The notes: generated by a model not told the origin, from the letters alone. A stretch of 64,000 nt of DNA from Bacillus sp. 123MFChir2 (GCF_000383235.1 NZ_KB910924.1:248001-312000); one strand, 5' to 3'. Shown: positions 56,892-64,000, numbered from the stretch's first letter. Translations and numbers: made by a program.

Positions 56892-58427
56892 TTGGAGGAA
56901 CAAATAACTGAAAAGCAAGCAAGTAATACAAAGTTCGTTGTAACTGGATTGTTACTTGGAATACTATTAGCAGCAATGGATAATACAATTGTTGCTACTG
57001 CAATGGCTACCATTGTAGGTGATTTAGGCGGATTTGATAAGTTTGTATGGGTTACTTCTGCCTATATGGTAGCTACTATGGCCGGGATGCCTATCTTCGG
57101 AAAACTATCGGATATGTACGGACGTAAACGTTTTTACATAGGAGGATTACTCCTCTTTTTAATTGGTTCCATGCTTTGCGGCACTGCCAATAGCATCGAA
57201 CAATTAAGTATATATCGCGCAATTCAAGGTATTGGTGGAGGCGCTCTTATGCCAATCGCCTTTACAATTATGTATGATATTTTCCCAGCGGAAAAACGCG
57301 GTAAAATGACAGGACTATTTGGAGCTGTTTTTGGAACGTCGAGTGTGTTTGGTCCGCTTCTAGGTGCGTATATTACCGACTATATTAGTTGGCATTGGGT
57401 ATTTTATATTAATATCCCATTAGGAATTATCTCGCTATTTTTAATTACAAAATACTATAAAGAATCTTTACAATATAGTAAACAAAAAATTGATTGGGCA
57501 GGTGCCATTACTTTAATTATTGGTATCGTTTGTCTCATGTTTGCTTTAGAACTTGGTGGTAAAACGTACGCTTGGGATTCGAGTGTAATTATTGGCTTAT
57601 TTGCTACATTTACTGTTATGCTTATTATCTTTTTCTTTATTGAACGAAAAGTGGAGGAACCGATTATTTCTTTCCATTTATTCCGAAAACGTTTATTTGC
57701 AGCAAGTCAAGGGGTTGCTTTCTTCTATGGTGCAACGTTCATTATTTGTACAGTCTATATTCCGATTTTCGTACAAGGTGTCCTTGGTGGATCGGCAGCA
57801 AATGCTGGACTCATTTTAACACCGATGATGGTAGGATCTGTTATCGGAAGTCAAATAGGAGGACAGTTAACAACGCGTACAACTTATCGTAACATTATGA
57901 TGATCTCTGGTATTTTCTTTATTCTTGGTATGTATTTATTAAGTACATTAACTATGGATACATCACGCGCAATGGTAACAGTCTATATGATTTTAGCTGG
58001 ATTTGGCGTTGGGTTTTCCTTCTCTGTCCTAAGTATGGCTTCTATTCATAATTTAAGTATGAGAGAACGAGGCTCTGCAACATCAACAAACTCTTTCTTC
58101 CGTTCACTTGGTATGACACTTGGTGTAACAATTTTTGGTACCATTCAAAATCACGCATTTACAGAAAAACTAAAATCTATTTTCCCGCCAGAACTAGCAA
58201 AAACGGCTCCAAAAGGCGGCGATACAAGTTTCTTATTATCTCCAAATGCAACTGAAAAAATGCCTCCAGAAATTTTACATGGCATAAAAGATGCGCTAGC
58301 AAACTCTATCGCTGATACATTTTTATGGGCACTTATTCCTGCCTTGTTTAGCATTATATGCATTTTTTTAATGGGAAAAGACCGATTAGTTGCACCAACA
58401 AACAAGAAACAAAAACAGGTGAGTTAA
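56892..58427 (+). CDS. DHA2-family (EmrB/QacA-type) MFS multidrug transporter
   Basis: A 511-residue proton antiporter with 14 predicted helices. Motif A (GKLSDMYGRKRFY, ~70), motif B (YRAIQGIGGGALMP, ~108) and motif C (GAVFGTSSVFGPLLGAYI, ~145) are all present, and LDxTIVATAM-type MDNTIVATAMATI (~28) is the DHA2 opening. Drugs cannot be predicted. The start is TTG 56892, seven bases after AAAGGAGG; the ATG just upstream is out of frame. Its expression is probably derepressible through the palindrome at 56784. Confidence 0.9.
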   Translation: MEEQITEKQASNTKFVVTGLLLGILLAAMDNTIVATAMATIVGDLGGFDKFVWVTSAYMVATMAGMPIFGKLSDMYGRKRFYIGGLLLFLIGSMLCGTANSIEQLSIYRAIQGIGGGALMPIAFTIMYDIFPAEKRGKMTGLFGAVFGTSSVFGPLLGAYITDYISWHWVFYINIPLGIISLFLITKYYKESLQYSKQKIDWAGAITLIIGIVCLMFALELGGKTYAWDSSVIIGLFATFTVMLIIFFFIERKVEEPIISFHLFRKRLFAASQGVAFFYGATFIICTVYIPIFVQGVLGGSAANAGLILTPMMVGSVIGSQIGGQLTTRTTYRNIMMISGIFFILGMYLLSTLTMDTSRAMVTVYMILAGFGVGFSFSVLSMASIHNLSMRERGSATSTNSFFRSLGMTLGVTIFGTIQNHAFTEKLKSIFPPELAKTAPKGGDTSFLLSPNATEKMPPEILHGIKDALANSIADTFLWALIPALFSIICIFLMGKDRLVAPTNKKQKQVS

Positions 58428-58429
58428 CT

Positions 58430-58705
58430 TAACTACTCAGTCACTCTATGAAAAAAGGCAGAAAAGCATTTTTTTTCAATGTTCCTGAGGGACTGACCAT
58501 GCATAGGAGCGATCAGTCCCTTTTTGTGCCACGCGCAAAGTTTTAAAACAAAGAGAGGTAGCGAAGTGCATTACCATTTTTATCTTCATGACAGCAAGTT
58601 ATATGCTGGAAAATGAAAATAACTTTCTATAAGTAATGGGGCGCATTTTTGCTGGAATCATACTCTTTATCAAGCTTCTAAATGAAATGTATGACTGAGT
58701 AGTTA
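58430..58705 (-). mobile_element. MITE-like repeat, family 1 (long form) with perfect 14-bp inverted ends
   Basis: A 276-bp element immediately after the efflux gene stop. Both ends are TAACTACTCAGTCA in inverted orientation (58430-58443 and 58692-58705), identical over 14 bases. The core has GCATAGGAGCGATCAG and GCCACGCGCAAAGTTTTAAA, the family-1 core in reverse. No coding sequence is inside. Confidence 0.85.
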
Positions 58706-58726
58706 CAATTTAACTAATAAATATAT

Positions 58727-58755
58727 AAACAGTCACCAAGGGTGACTGTTTTTTC
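58727..58755 (+). terminator. Terminator-like hairpin after the 58430 repeat
   Basis: AAACAGTCACC / GGTGACTGTTT, three-base loop, followed by T run. It would end the efflux transcript beyond the repeat. Confidence 0.8.
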
Positions 58756-58835
58756 TATTCATAAAAACGAATTTTCTGAAGCCTTTTTTTGCATTTTTCT
58801 TTTTTGTAACCTCTCTCCTCTTTGACTACAATACA

Positions 58836-58980
58836 AATATATAAGTCATTTCTATGTAACAATACAAACTGCTTCACACTTGCTTGCTCCCTTGGTTTTA
58901 AATATCGCACGTGGCACACACTTCGACTCAGGGCCAGACGCTCAGGGCCACCTATAAAGAAAAGGGTTTTTATTATTTTT
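58836..58980 (+). repeat. Interspersed repeat, family 1 (short, partly deleted)
   Basis: Shares ATAAGTCATTTCTATG, CTTGCTTGCTCCCTTGGTTT, ATCGCACGTGGCA and CAGGGCCAGACGCTC with other family-1 copies, but GACCGCTTCTATGCA is missing. It lies opposite in orientation to the 58430 element only 130 bases away. Confidence 0.65.
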
Positions 58981-59012
58981 TCAACTCGTATATATAAAGG
59001 AGGCGAAATGTT

Positions 59013-59288
59013 ATGAAGGATCATTTAATTAAACAATATGGATTCTCTGTATACTACCATTCATATTTACAAAAACAAATCTTATACATACTCATGCTTC
59101 GTAGCGAAATTGCTTTTCAATCCGATACATTACACCCAAATGAACAACTGGAACTACTCTCCTATGATCGATTACTCTTTCATCACGCTCACGACATATA
59201 CAAACGAATACAGTGTTCTTACTCGTTTTTTTCACACATATATCCACCATCACATTGGTGGTGGCATCTAGAAAAAATTTCATTTTAA
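59013..59288 (+). CDS. Hypothetical protein, unknown
   Basis: A 91-residue protein (MKDHLIKQYGFSVYYHSYLQKQ..PPSHWWWHLEKISF) rich in Tyr, His and Leu and without a clear motif. AAAGGAGGCG lies 11-12 bases before ATG 59013. Two other plus-strand frames overlap it and could be confused with it, but only this one starts right after the ribosome-binding site. I do not recognise it. Confidence 0.6.
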   Translation: MKDHLIKQYGFSVYYHSYLQKQILYILMLRSEIAFQSDTLHPNEQLELLSYDRLLFHHAHDIYKRIQCSYSFFSHIYPPSHWWWHLEKISF

Positions 59289-59390
59289 TAAAAACAATTA
59301 TCTTATTTTTGAAAGTGGAAGAAATTTTCAAAAAAATATATTAAAATCTGTTTCAATACCATCTACGCTAGTTACATTCCTTTCCAAAAG

Positions 59391-59556
59391 GGGATAGGTA
59401 CACGAAAAAACGCTTTCGTGTTTAAAAGGGAAGTTTTGTGAAAATCCAACGCGGTCCCGCCACTGTAAGTGCAAAGATTTCGTTCTGTATACCACTGTGA
59501 AAACGGGAAGGTGATTGAAATCGCTGATGCATAAGCCAGGATACCTGCCTATTTTA
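59391..59556 (+). promoter_or_regulatory. Cobalamin (AdoCbl) riboswitch aptamer
   Basis: The conserved parts of the B12 aptamer appear in order: AAAAGGGAA (59424), GTGaAAaTCC (59438), GCGGTCCCGCCACTGTAAG (59451-59469, the B12 box), CCACTGTGAAAACGGGAAGG (~59492) and AAGCCAGGATACCTGCC (59533-59549). GATAGG at 59393 pairs with CCTAT at the 3' end as P1. It reads on the plus strand. No cobalamin-related gene follows; the next start codon with a good ribosome-binding site is 59828. No convincing terminator was found after the aptamer. Confidence 0.92.
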
Positions 59557-59827
59557 ACTTGTTTCATCTAGACTAAATCCTTCATTTTCTTGCCGCCAAT
59601 ATGGAACGTCTCTCCTCCTCTTCCTGTCATTATAACAAATTTCATATTCTTATGTTTTCAGACATTATTCTATATTCCTATCTTCTTTTCCATCAAAAAC
59701 ATGCTGTTTCATGCAGCATTCCACTAATCGTGTAGAAAACTTTCATCCTTCCGACATTTTTTTTCGAAGGAAGTACAAAACAAGAAATGGAATTGATATA
59801 CATGATACTTTTTAGGGAGGAAATGTC
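59557..59827. other. Region between the cobalamin riboswitch and the MerR-like gene
   Basis: This 271-base stretch has no supported gene. It contains a short hairpin (ATGCTG / CAGCAT, ~59701-59719) without a T run, an imperfect CCTTCCGA / TCGAAGG stem near 59746-59773, and the ribosome-binding site of the next gene. An unsupported 44-codon ATG frame at 59602 lacks a ribosome-binding site. Confidence 0.4.
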
Positions 59828-60586
59828 ATGAATGAAACATATAAAACGAAAGATGTTACAAATAAAACGGGAATCCCCAAAAATGTAGTTCGCAAATATA
59901 GCCAACTTTTAGAACAACATGGCTATTTGATTAATAAAACATCTCAATCTCGTATGTATAAAATGGACGATTTACGGATATTAAAACTGATTCACGAACG
60001 AGCGGCTTCATTGAAAGAAGATATTATGGAAACAATTGCATTCATACTAAAAGAGGAAGAATCTCCAGCAGTGTCTCCTGCTGTAGTAGAAGAAAGTAAC
60101 GACCTGCAACTGAATGAACAAAGCAAAAAATTTGAAGAATTCATGCACAAATTAGATATGCTCGCCCAATTAAACGAAGCTATTATTCATCAAAACTCCA
60201 CCCTTATTACGCAGAATCGTTTAAAAGATGAAAAACTAAATGAATTAATACACCAAGTATATGTGAAAGAGGTAAACCAAGAAGAAATGCTGAAAAATCT
60301 TGTAGATCATGCCGCAGAAACGGATGCGCTGCAAAAAGAAAAAATGGATCTACTTATGAATCATATGTATAAACGGGAATCCAAACAAGAAGAAAAAATG
60401 AACAAACTTATGAATCAAGTTTATAATAAAGAGAGTAATCGTGATGTTCAACTCATGCAAGTAATTCGAGAAATTCAAGAAACAAAACGATTAATTGCTG
60501 CTTCGCAAGAACAAAGTTTCTTTAAATCTTTTAAAAGTTTATTCGTCCGTTTTAAATCTGAAAAAACAGGTGAAATCAACAAATAA
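59828..60586 (+). CDS. MerR-like HTH protein with long coiled coil
   Basis: A 252-residue protein. Residues ~5-75 are a MerR-like winged helix (YKTKDVTNKTGIPKNVVRKYSQLLEQHGY). Residues ~95-225 are a coiled coil containing repeats of a LMNxxYxKES-type unit (ELIHQVYVKEVNQEEM, LLMNHMYKRESKQEEK, KLMNQVYNKESNRDVQ), and the tail is basic. The arrangement resembles RacA and plasmid/chromosome DUF3967-like proteins of the B. cereus group, which combine DNA-binding and anchoring, but it is not RacA by sequence. ATG 59828 lies seven bases after GGAGG. Confidence 0.8.
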   Translation: MNETYKTKDVTNKTGIPKNVVRKYSQLLEQHGYLINKTSQSRMYKMDDLRILKLIHERAASLKEDIMETIAFILKEEESPAVSPAVVEESNDLQLNEQSKKFEEFMHKLDMLAQLNEAIIHQNSTLITQNRLKDEKLNELIHQVYVKEVNQEEMLKNLVDHAAETDALQKEKMDLLMNHMYKRESKQEEKMNKLMNQVYNKESNRDVQLMQVIREIQETKRLIAASQEQSFFKSFKSLFVRFKSEKTGEINK

Positions 60587-60611
60587 AAGTTACCGTATAT
60601 TGGTAACTTTT
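60585..60611. terminator. Bidirectional terminator MerR-like / kinase
   Basis: AAAAGTTACC / GGTAACTTTT with a seven-base loop, overlapping the stop of the MerR-like gene and next to the kinase stop. Confidence 0.85.
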
Positions 60612-60616
60612 AATCT

Positions 60617-61897
60617 TTATGTATTTATGTTTTGTTTTGCATCTGGTAATGTAATAATCGCTTCCGTACCTTTTCCTATCTCACTTTTATATTCAAGTGT
60701 ACCACTATGAGCTTGCAAAATACTAAATGTAACCATTAATCCAAGCCCTGTTCCTTTTTCTTTCAATGAATAATATGGTTGTCCTAGTCTTTCCAGCTGC
60801 TCTTTCGTCATTCCAACACCACTATCTTTAACACGAATAACGATAGATTCATCTTTTTGCCATGCAGTTACCTTTAAATATCCTTTATTTTCTTGGATTG
60901 CTTCAATCCCATTCTTCACGACATTCATAATTGCTTGTTTTAATTTTGTTTTATCACCTATCGTATATAAATTTTCTGCAATCTCAACTTGTAAATATAC
61001 GCCTCTCATTGCAGCAAATGAAGACATTAACGTAGTCATTTCAATAAGCTGCGCGGATAAACAAATATGTTCTTTCTTATCAATTTGCGGCCTTGCTAAA
61101 TTTAAATAGTCTGAAATGATTTGTTCTGCTCGGTCTAATTCTGCTAAAACAAGATGCATGTATTCTTTATTTCTCATATCTTCTGTACTTTCCAATAATT
61201 GAATAAAACCGCGTACAACTGTAAGTGGATTACGAACTTCATGCGCTACGCTGGCTGCTAACTCGCTAACTATATTTAATTTCTCAGACTTTTGCATTTC
61301 GGTTCGTAACATTGCATTTTCATATAAATATTCTGTTAAATAAACTTGGAATGTCATTGTCATGATCATAATGAATGAAGCAAATATATATTCGCTATAT
61401 AAATAAGATATCATTGGTGTAAATCCCTTACCAAATAACAAACCAAATATGTCAAATCCTAAAGAAATAAGAGTATAAAAAGATGCCAGCATAAAAGATA
61501 AAACTATTTTTTTATGTCTCGAAAATGCACTCCACTTTTTAGACAATAAAAAAGGAATGACAGAGATAAAAATAACTTCTAGTACACGAAACCAACTTAA
61601 ACCATTGAGAAATCCATCGTATAAAATAGCGATTATAGCTGGAATGATACCAACTACACCACCATACAAAAATGCACTAATAATTGAAATTTGATGGAAA
61701 TCATAATTACAAGTTTCCCAAACACAAATCGGATATGTCATCGAAAGGATAAGCGTAATTGTTGATAATAATACAATAAAATAGCGATTGGGCTTTTGAT
61801 TCATACTTTGATAACGATTTAAACGAATTGCTTCATACAAAAATAGCGGCAAAATGATAATCGCAACTTGAATCATTAAATCACGGATAAGTCCCAT
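60617..61897 (-). CDS. KinB-like sensor histidine kinase
   Basis: A ~426-residue kinase. Residues ~5-195 hold about six membrane helices of the 5TM-5TMR/LytS-like sort (GGVVGIIPAIIAILYDG is the typical segment). The phospho-acceptor is His219 in VAHEVRNPLTVVRGF; the ATPase has N-box IMNVVKNGIEA, G1 DSGVGM and G2 GTGLGL. This layout matches Bacillus sporulation kinase KinB. I use ATG 61897 (TAGGGG eight bases upstream) rather than ATG 61948 or ATG 61915. No response regulator is adjacent, in agreement with a phosphorelay kinase. Confidence 0.87.
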   Translation of the reverse strand: MGLIRDLMIQVAIIILPLFLYEAIRLNRYQSMNQKPNRYFIVLLSTITLILSMTYPICVWETCNYDFHQISIISAFLYGGVVGIIPAIIAILYDGFLNGLSWFRVLEVIFISVIPFLLSKKWSAFSRHKKIVLSFMLASFYTLISLGFDIFGLLFGKGFTPMISYLYSEYIFASFIMIMTMTFQVYLTEYLYENAMLRTEMQKSEKLNIVSELAASVAHEVRNPLTVVRGFIQLLESTEDMRNKEYMHLVLAELDRAEQIISDYLNLARPQIDKKEHICLSAQLIEMTTLMSSFAAMRGVYLQVEIAENLYTIGDKTKLKQAIMNVVKNGIEAIQENKGYLKVTAWQKDESIVIRVKDSGVGMTKEQLERLGQPYYSLKEKGTGLGLMVTFSILQAHSGTLEYKSEIGKGTEAIITLPDAKQNINT

Positions 61898-62112
61898 CCC
61901 CTCATCCCCTATATTCATTTTGATATAATTATACCATTTTATTAACAAATTTGTTTAATTTTTTCGATTATTCTAAATATTCCTGTAAATAATTTGTGAA
62001 GATTAATTCACAAGTGTTACAACTTTTCGAAATGATTGTAAACCATGTATCAAATTGTCCAGGTCCCATATACAATAAATACAGGATAAGAATTTGATTG
62101 GAGGAATTTAAA

Positions 62113-62313
62113 ATGACAGGAACTGCGCTCGTCTTAAACGAGGAAAATCTTGTTGTATTAGAAAATGTTGAGAAATCAGTGTATGAAGAATTACAAGAAC
62201 GAACAGGTACAAATGATTGCACATGCTCTGTAAATAACTCCGTAATATATTTGGGAAAAGTTTCTTCTGTTCTTTGGAGCGAAGACGAAATTGATTGGGA
62301 ATACGGTTATTAA
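62113..62313 (+). CDS. Small hypothetical protein with CxC motif
   Basis: A 66-residue acidic protein (MTGTALVLNEENLVVLENVEKSVYEELQ..) with TNDCTCSVNN in the middle and many Glu/Asp at the end. GGAGG lies nine bases before ATG 62113. It is divergent from the KinB-like kinase. I do not recognise it. Confidence 0.7.
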   Translation: MTGTALVLNEENLVVLENVEKSVYEELQERTGTNDCTCSVNNSVIYLGKVSSVLWSEDEIDWEYGY

Positions 62314-62317
62314 ACAG

Positions 62318-62342
62318 AAGGTCGCTTTAGCGGCCTTTTTTG
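62318..62342 (+). terminator. Terminator of the 62113 gene
   Basis: AAGGTCGC / GCGGCCTT (one G-U pair) with a four-base loop and T6. Confidence 0.8.
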
Positions 62343-62366
62343 TTTGTAGCTTTTCAAAGCGATTGT

Positions 62367-62454
62367 ATGATAAAGTGAAACTTTAATCAGTGGGGGTTTT
62401 CTTCATCCCCCACTGATTATTAGCCCTCACCAATCGGGCTTTTACGGGCAGTTT
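62367..62454 (+). repeat. Family-2a interspersed repeat with perfect hairpin
   Basis: ATAAAGTGAAACTTT, then a perfect 12-bp hairpin AATCAGTGGGGG (62385-62396) / CCCCCACTGATT (62407-62418), then CACCAATCGGGCTTTTACGG. It is the fullest copy of the family in the window and abuts a family-2b copy. Confidence 0.75.
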
Positions 62455-62473
62455 ATCTCCCGCCTAACTTCTT

Positions 62474-62594
62474 AAGAAAAGCGGAAGCGGCTCGCTCAGA
62501 ATCGTAGGACGCCCACGCACAGGGCGGAGAGGCGCTTTTTGCCTCGTCCGAGGGAGTGAAACGGCCGGAGATTCTAGCCGCTAGAGCTAGACAA
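62474..62594 (+). repeat. Family-3 palindromic element, tandem copy 1
   Basis: About 121 bp from AAGAAAAGCGGAAG to GCTAGAGCTAGACAA. Stems: GCGGCT (62487-62492) with AGCCGC (62576-62581), AGAATC (62498-62503) with GATTCT (62570-62575), and GAGGC (62529-62533) with GCCTC (62541-62545). GC content is clearly above the neighbourhood. It resembles REP-like elements of Bacillus. Confidence 0.78.
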
Positions 62595-62716
62595 CAAAGA
62601 AGAGCGGAAGTGGCTCGTTCAGAATGTGAGGGGGATGGAGCTTCTGACGTAGAGGTGTTTTTTACCTCGCAGGAAGAAGCGAGGCCACCGAACATTCTAG
62701 CCACTGAAGCTGGACA
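62595..62716 (+). repeat. Family-3 palindromic element, tandem copy 2
   Basis: Same length and order as copy 1, with paired changes that keep all stems: GTGGCT (62610-62615) / AGCCAC (62699-62704), AGAATGT (62621-62627) / ACATTCT (62692-62698), GAGGT (62652-62656) / ACCTC (62664-62668). Confidence 0.78.
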
Positions 62717-62818
62717 ATGCCTTTGCTAAATTTTGAAGCGGAAGTATTACTGCTCACGAATAGCGGGATAAATATGATAAAATAAAATAAATTTTGCAAC
62801 GGAAGAAAGGGAGACAAA

Positions 62819-63976
62819 ATGGAACAATTTATTAACCCTCGCGTAAAAGATATTCAAATTTCTGGAATCCGACAATTTTCTAACATGATTCAACAATATG
62901 ATGATCTTATTTCACTCACAATCGGACAACCTGATTTTCCAACGCCTTCTTTAGTGAAAGAAGCTGCTAAACGTGCTATTACAGAAAACTTTACAACCTA
63001 TACACATAATGCCGGTTTAATACAACTTCGGCAAGCGGCTTGTAATTTTTTAAAAGAACGCTATGATTTAGTATACTCTCCTGAGAATGAAACAATTGTC
63101 ACTATCGGGGCAAGCGAAGCAATCGATATTACCTTTCGTACCATTTTGGAAGAAGGAACAGAAGTAATTTTACCAGCCCCTGTCTATCCAGGGTATGAAC
63201 CGATTATTCGCCTATGCGGTGCAAAACCTGTTTTTGTAGACGTTCGTAAAACGGGCTTTCGCTTAACAGCAAAAGCACTTGAAGAAGCACTTACAGACAA
63301 AACTCGTTGCATCGTATTACCGTATCCGTCAAATCCAACTGGTGTAACGTTGTCCAAAGAAGAACTCGAAGAAATTGTAGCAGTATTAAAAGATAAAAAT
63401 ATTTTCGTTCTTTCTGATGAAATCTACAGTGAACTTGTATATCAGGATAAACATATATCTATTGCAAGTTTCCCAGAAATGCGCGACAAAACAATTGTCA
63501 TTAACGGTTTAGCAAAATCTCATTCTATGACTGGATGGCGCATCGGTTTTTTATTTGCACCAACCTTCTTAGCAAGTCAAATTTTAAAAGTTCATCAATA
63601 TAACGTTACATGTGCAACTTCAATTTCCCAGTATGCGGCCATTGAAGCATTAACAGCAGCAAAAGATGCTCCCCGTATGATGCGTCATCAATACAAAAAA
63701 CGCCTTGATTATGTATACAACCGTCTTATACGAATGGGATTAACTGTCGAAAAACCAACAGGCGCATTTTATCTCTTTCCTTATATCGGTTATCTATCTT
63801 CCTCTTCTTTTGATTTTGCTATGGAACTTGTGAGAGAAGCGAAACTTGCCGTTGTTCCTGGCTCAGCATTTTCTGAATACGGTGAAGGATACATTCGTAT
63901 TTCTTATGCTTATAGCATGGAAATGCTGAAAGAAGGCTGTGATCGCTTAGAAACATTTATACAACAAAAAAACTAA
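62819..63976 (+). CDS. patA: N-acetyl-LL-diaminopimelate aminotransferase
   Basis: A 385-residue fold-type-I PLP aminotransferase. Cofactor-binding motifs: IGASEAIDITFR (~98), PYPSNPTG (~163-170), LSDEIYSEL (~198) and the lysine in NGLAKSHSMTGWRIGF (~230-245). Sequence and Bacillus context suit PatA, which makes N-acetyl-LL-diaminopimelate from N-acetyl-2-amino-6-oxopimelate; a general aromatic aminotransferase is the alternative. With dapH and dapL, also in this window, it completes the acetylase branch. ATG 62819 follows AAGGGAG. Confidence 0.9.
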   Translation: MEQFINPRVKDIQISGIRQFSNMIQQYDDLISLTIGQPDFPTPSLVKEAAKRAITENFTTYTHNAGLIQLRQAACNFLKERYDLVYSPENETIVTIGASEAIDITFRTILEEGTEVILPAPVYPGYEPIIRLCGAKPVFVDVRKTGFRLTAKALEEALTDKTRCIVLPYPSNPTGVTLSKEELEEIVAVLKDKNIFVLSDEIYSELVYQDKHISIASFPEMRDKTIVINGLAKSHSMTGWRIGFLFAPTFLASQILKVHQYNVTCATSISQYAAIEALTAAKDAPRMMRHQYKKRLDYVYNRLIRMGLTVEKPTGAFYLFPYIGYLSSSSFDFAMELVREAKLAVVPGSAFSEYGEGYIRISYAYSMEMLKEGCDRLETFIQQKN

Positions 63977-64000
63977 GAGAAAATTCTTCTCTTAGTTTTT
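63975..64000 (+). terminator. patA terminator
   Basis: ACTAAGAG pairs with CTCTTAGT around a short loop, followed by T run at the window edge; it overlaps the patA stop. Confidence 0.85.

Larger units (their letters stand above)
62455..62774 (+). repeat. Family-2b hairpin repeat split by an insertion
   Basis: The left part (CTCCCGCCTAACTTCTT, 62457-62473) and right part (TTTGCTAAATTTTGAAGCGG..GCGGGATAAA, 62722-62772) together reproduce the intact copy at 44225. The ~245 bases between are two tandem family-3 elements. Confidence 0.75.

Noticed and set aside
58755-59024. 89-residue minus-strand frame
   Set aside because: It covers a family-1 repeat and the ribosome-binding site of the 59013 gene; no Shine-Dalgarno of its own.
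59328-59567. 79-residue minus-strand frame
   Set aside because: It is antisense to the conserved cobalamin aptamer, which explains its openness.
59602-59736. 44-codon frame after the cobalamin riboswitch
   Set aside because: No Shine-Dalgarno and no recognisable sequence; not enough to call a riboswitch target.
62453-62704. 83-residue minus-strand frame
   Set aside because: It lies within the family-3 repeats, has no ribosome-binding site and reflects their GC-rich palindromic sequence.

Overview
The window is low-GC Firmicute chromosome and reads as a member of the Bacillus cereus group. The gene order follows the Bacillus subtilis ctaF-ctaA / pycA / ftsW / yla / ykt / pdh / yku / patA neighbourhood almost gene for gene. 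The intergenic gaps hold interspersed repeats of the kind described for the B. cereus group. Many proteins differ noticeably from the B. cereus sequences I remember, so a divergent member such as B. cytotoxicus is my guess; this is recollection, not a search result. No prophage, intact transposase, rRNA, tRNA or CRISPR array was seen.

Layout. 1-6408: cytochrome caa3 oxidase genes ctaF(partial)-E-D-C with heme O synthase ctaB, divergent from heme A synthase ctaA. 6476-11885: pyruvate carboxylase, FtsW and YlaN. 12034-20594: the yla/ykt block (PIN-PhoH ATPase, PNPOx-like protein, zinc-ribbon YlaI, YlaH, TypA, YlaF, inositol-phosphatase-family protein, YktB, YktA). 21076-25404: arginine decarboxylase speA, spore transglutaminase tgl, a probable SR1/SR1P dual-function RNA and small DUF genes. 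25873-30767: pyruvate dehydrogenase operon pdhABCD. 31268-37213: a YjcZ-like micro-protein, peptide deformylase, a Cof phosphatase, rpoY-rnjA, ktrC and an unknown membrane protein. 37312-49035: the yku block, with YkuV/YkuU thiol-peroxide defence, dapL/dapH, ccpC, c-di-AMP receptor darB, the AbrB antirepressor abbA, ykuK, ykuJ, a degenerate EAL protein (ykuI), fadH and the Tat-exported phosphoesterase ykuE. 49352-56490: ppk/ppx polyphosphate genes, ykyB, lipoprotein ykyA, a polysaccharide deacetylase, a diguanylate-cyclase remnant and a DUF11-like gene. 56892-64000: a DHA2 efflux pump behind a palindromic operator, a cobalamin riboswitch with no recognisable target, a MerR-like coiled-coil protein, a KinB-like kinase and patA.

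Genes that work together. ctaA/ctaB make the heme A used by CtaC-F. PycA and the PDH complex control pyruvate entry into oxaloacetate and acetyl-CoA. dapH, patA and dapL supply all three enzymes of the acetylase branch to diaminopimelate. ppk and ppx make and degrade polyphosphate. YkuU and YkuV form a peroxiredoxin/thioredoxin-like pair.

The most interesting non-gene content is repeats. There is a MITE-like family (about 265-276 bp, inverted ends) with shorter relatives. There is also a roughly 120-bp palindromic element whose two tandem copies show compensatory base changes in three stems, and which has inserted into copies of two other repeat families. Also notable are the orphan cobalamin riboswitch, the SR1P locus, and a perfect 16-bp palindrome overlapping the efflux-pump promoter.
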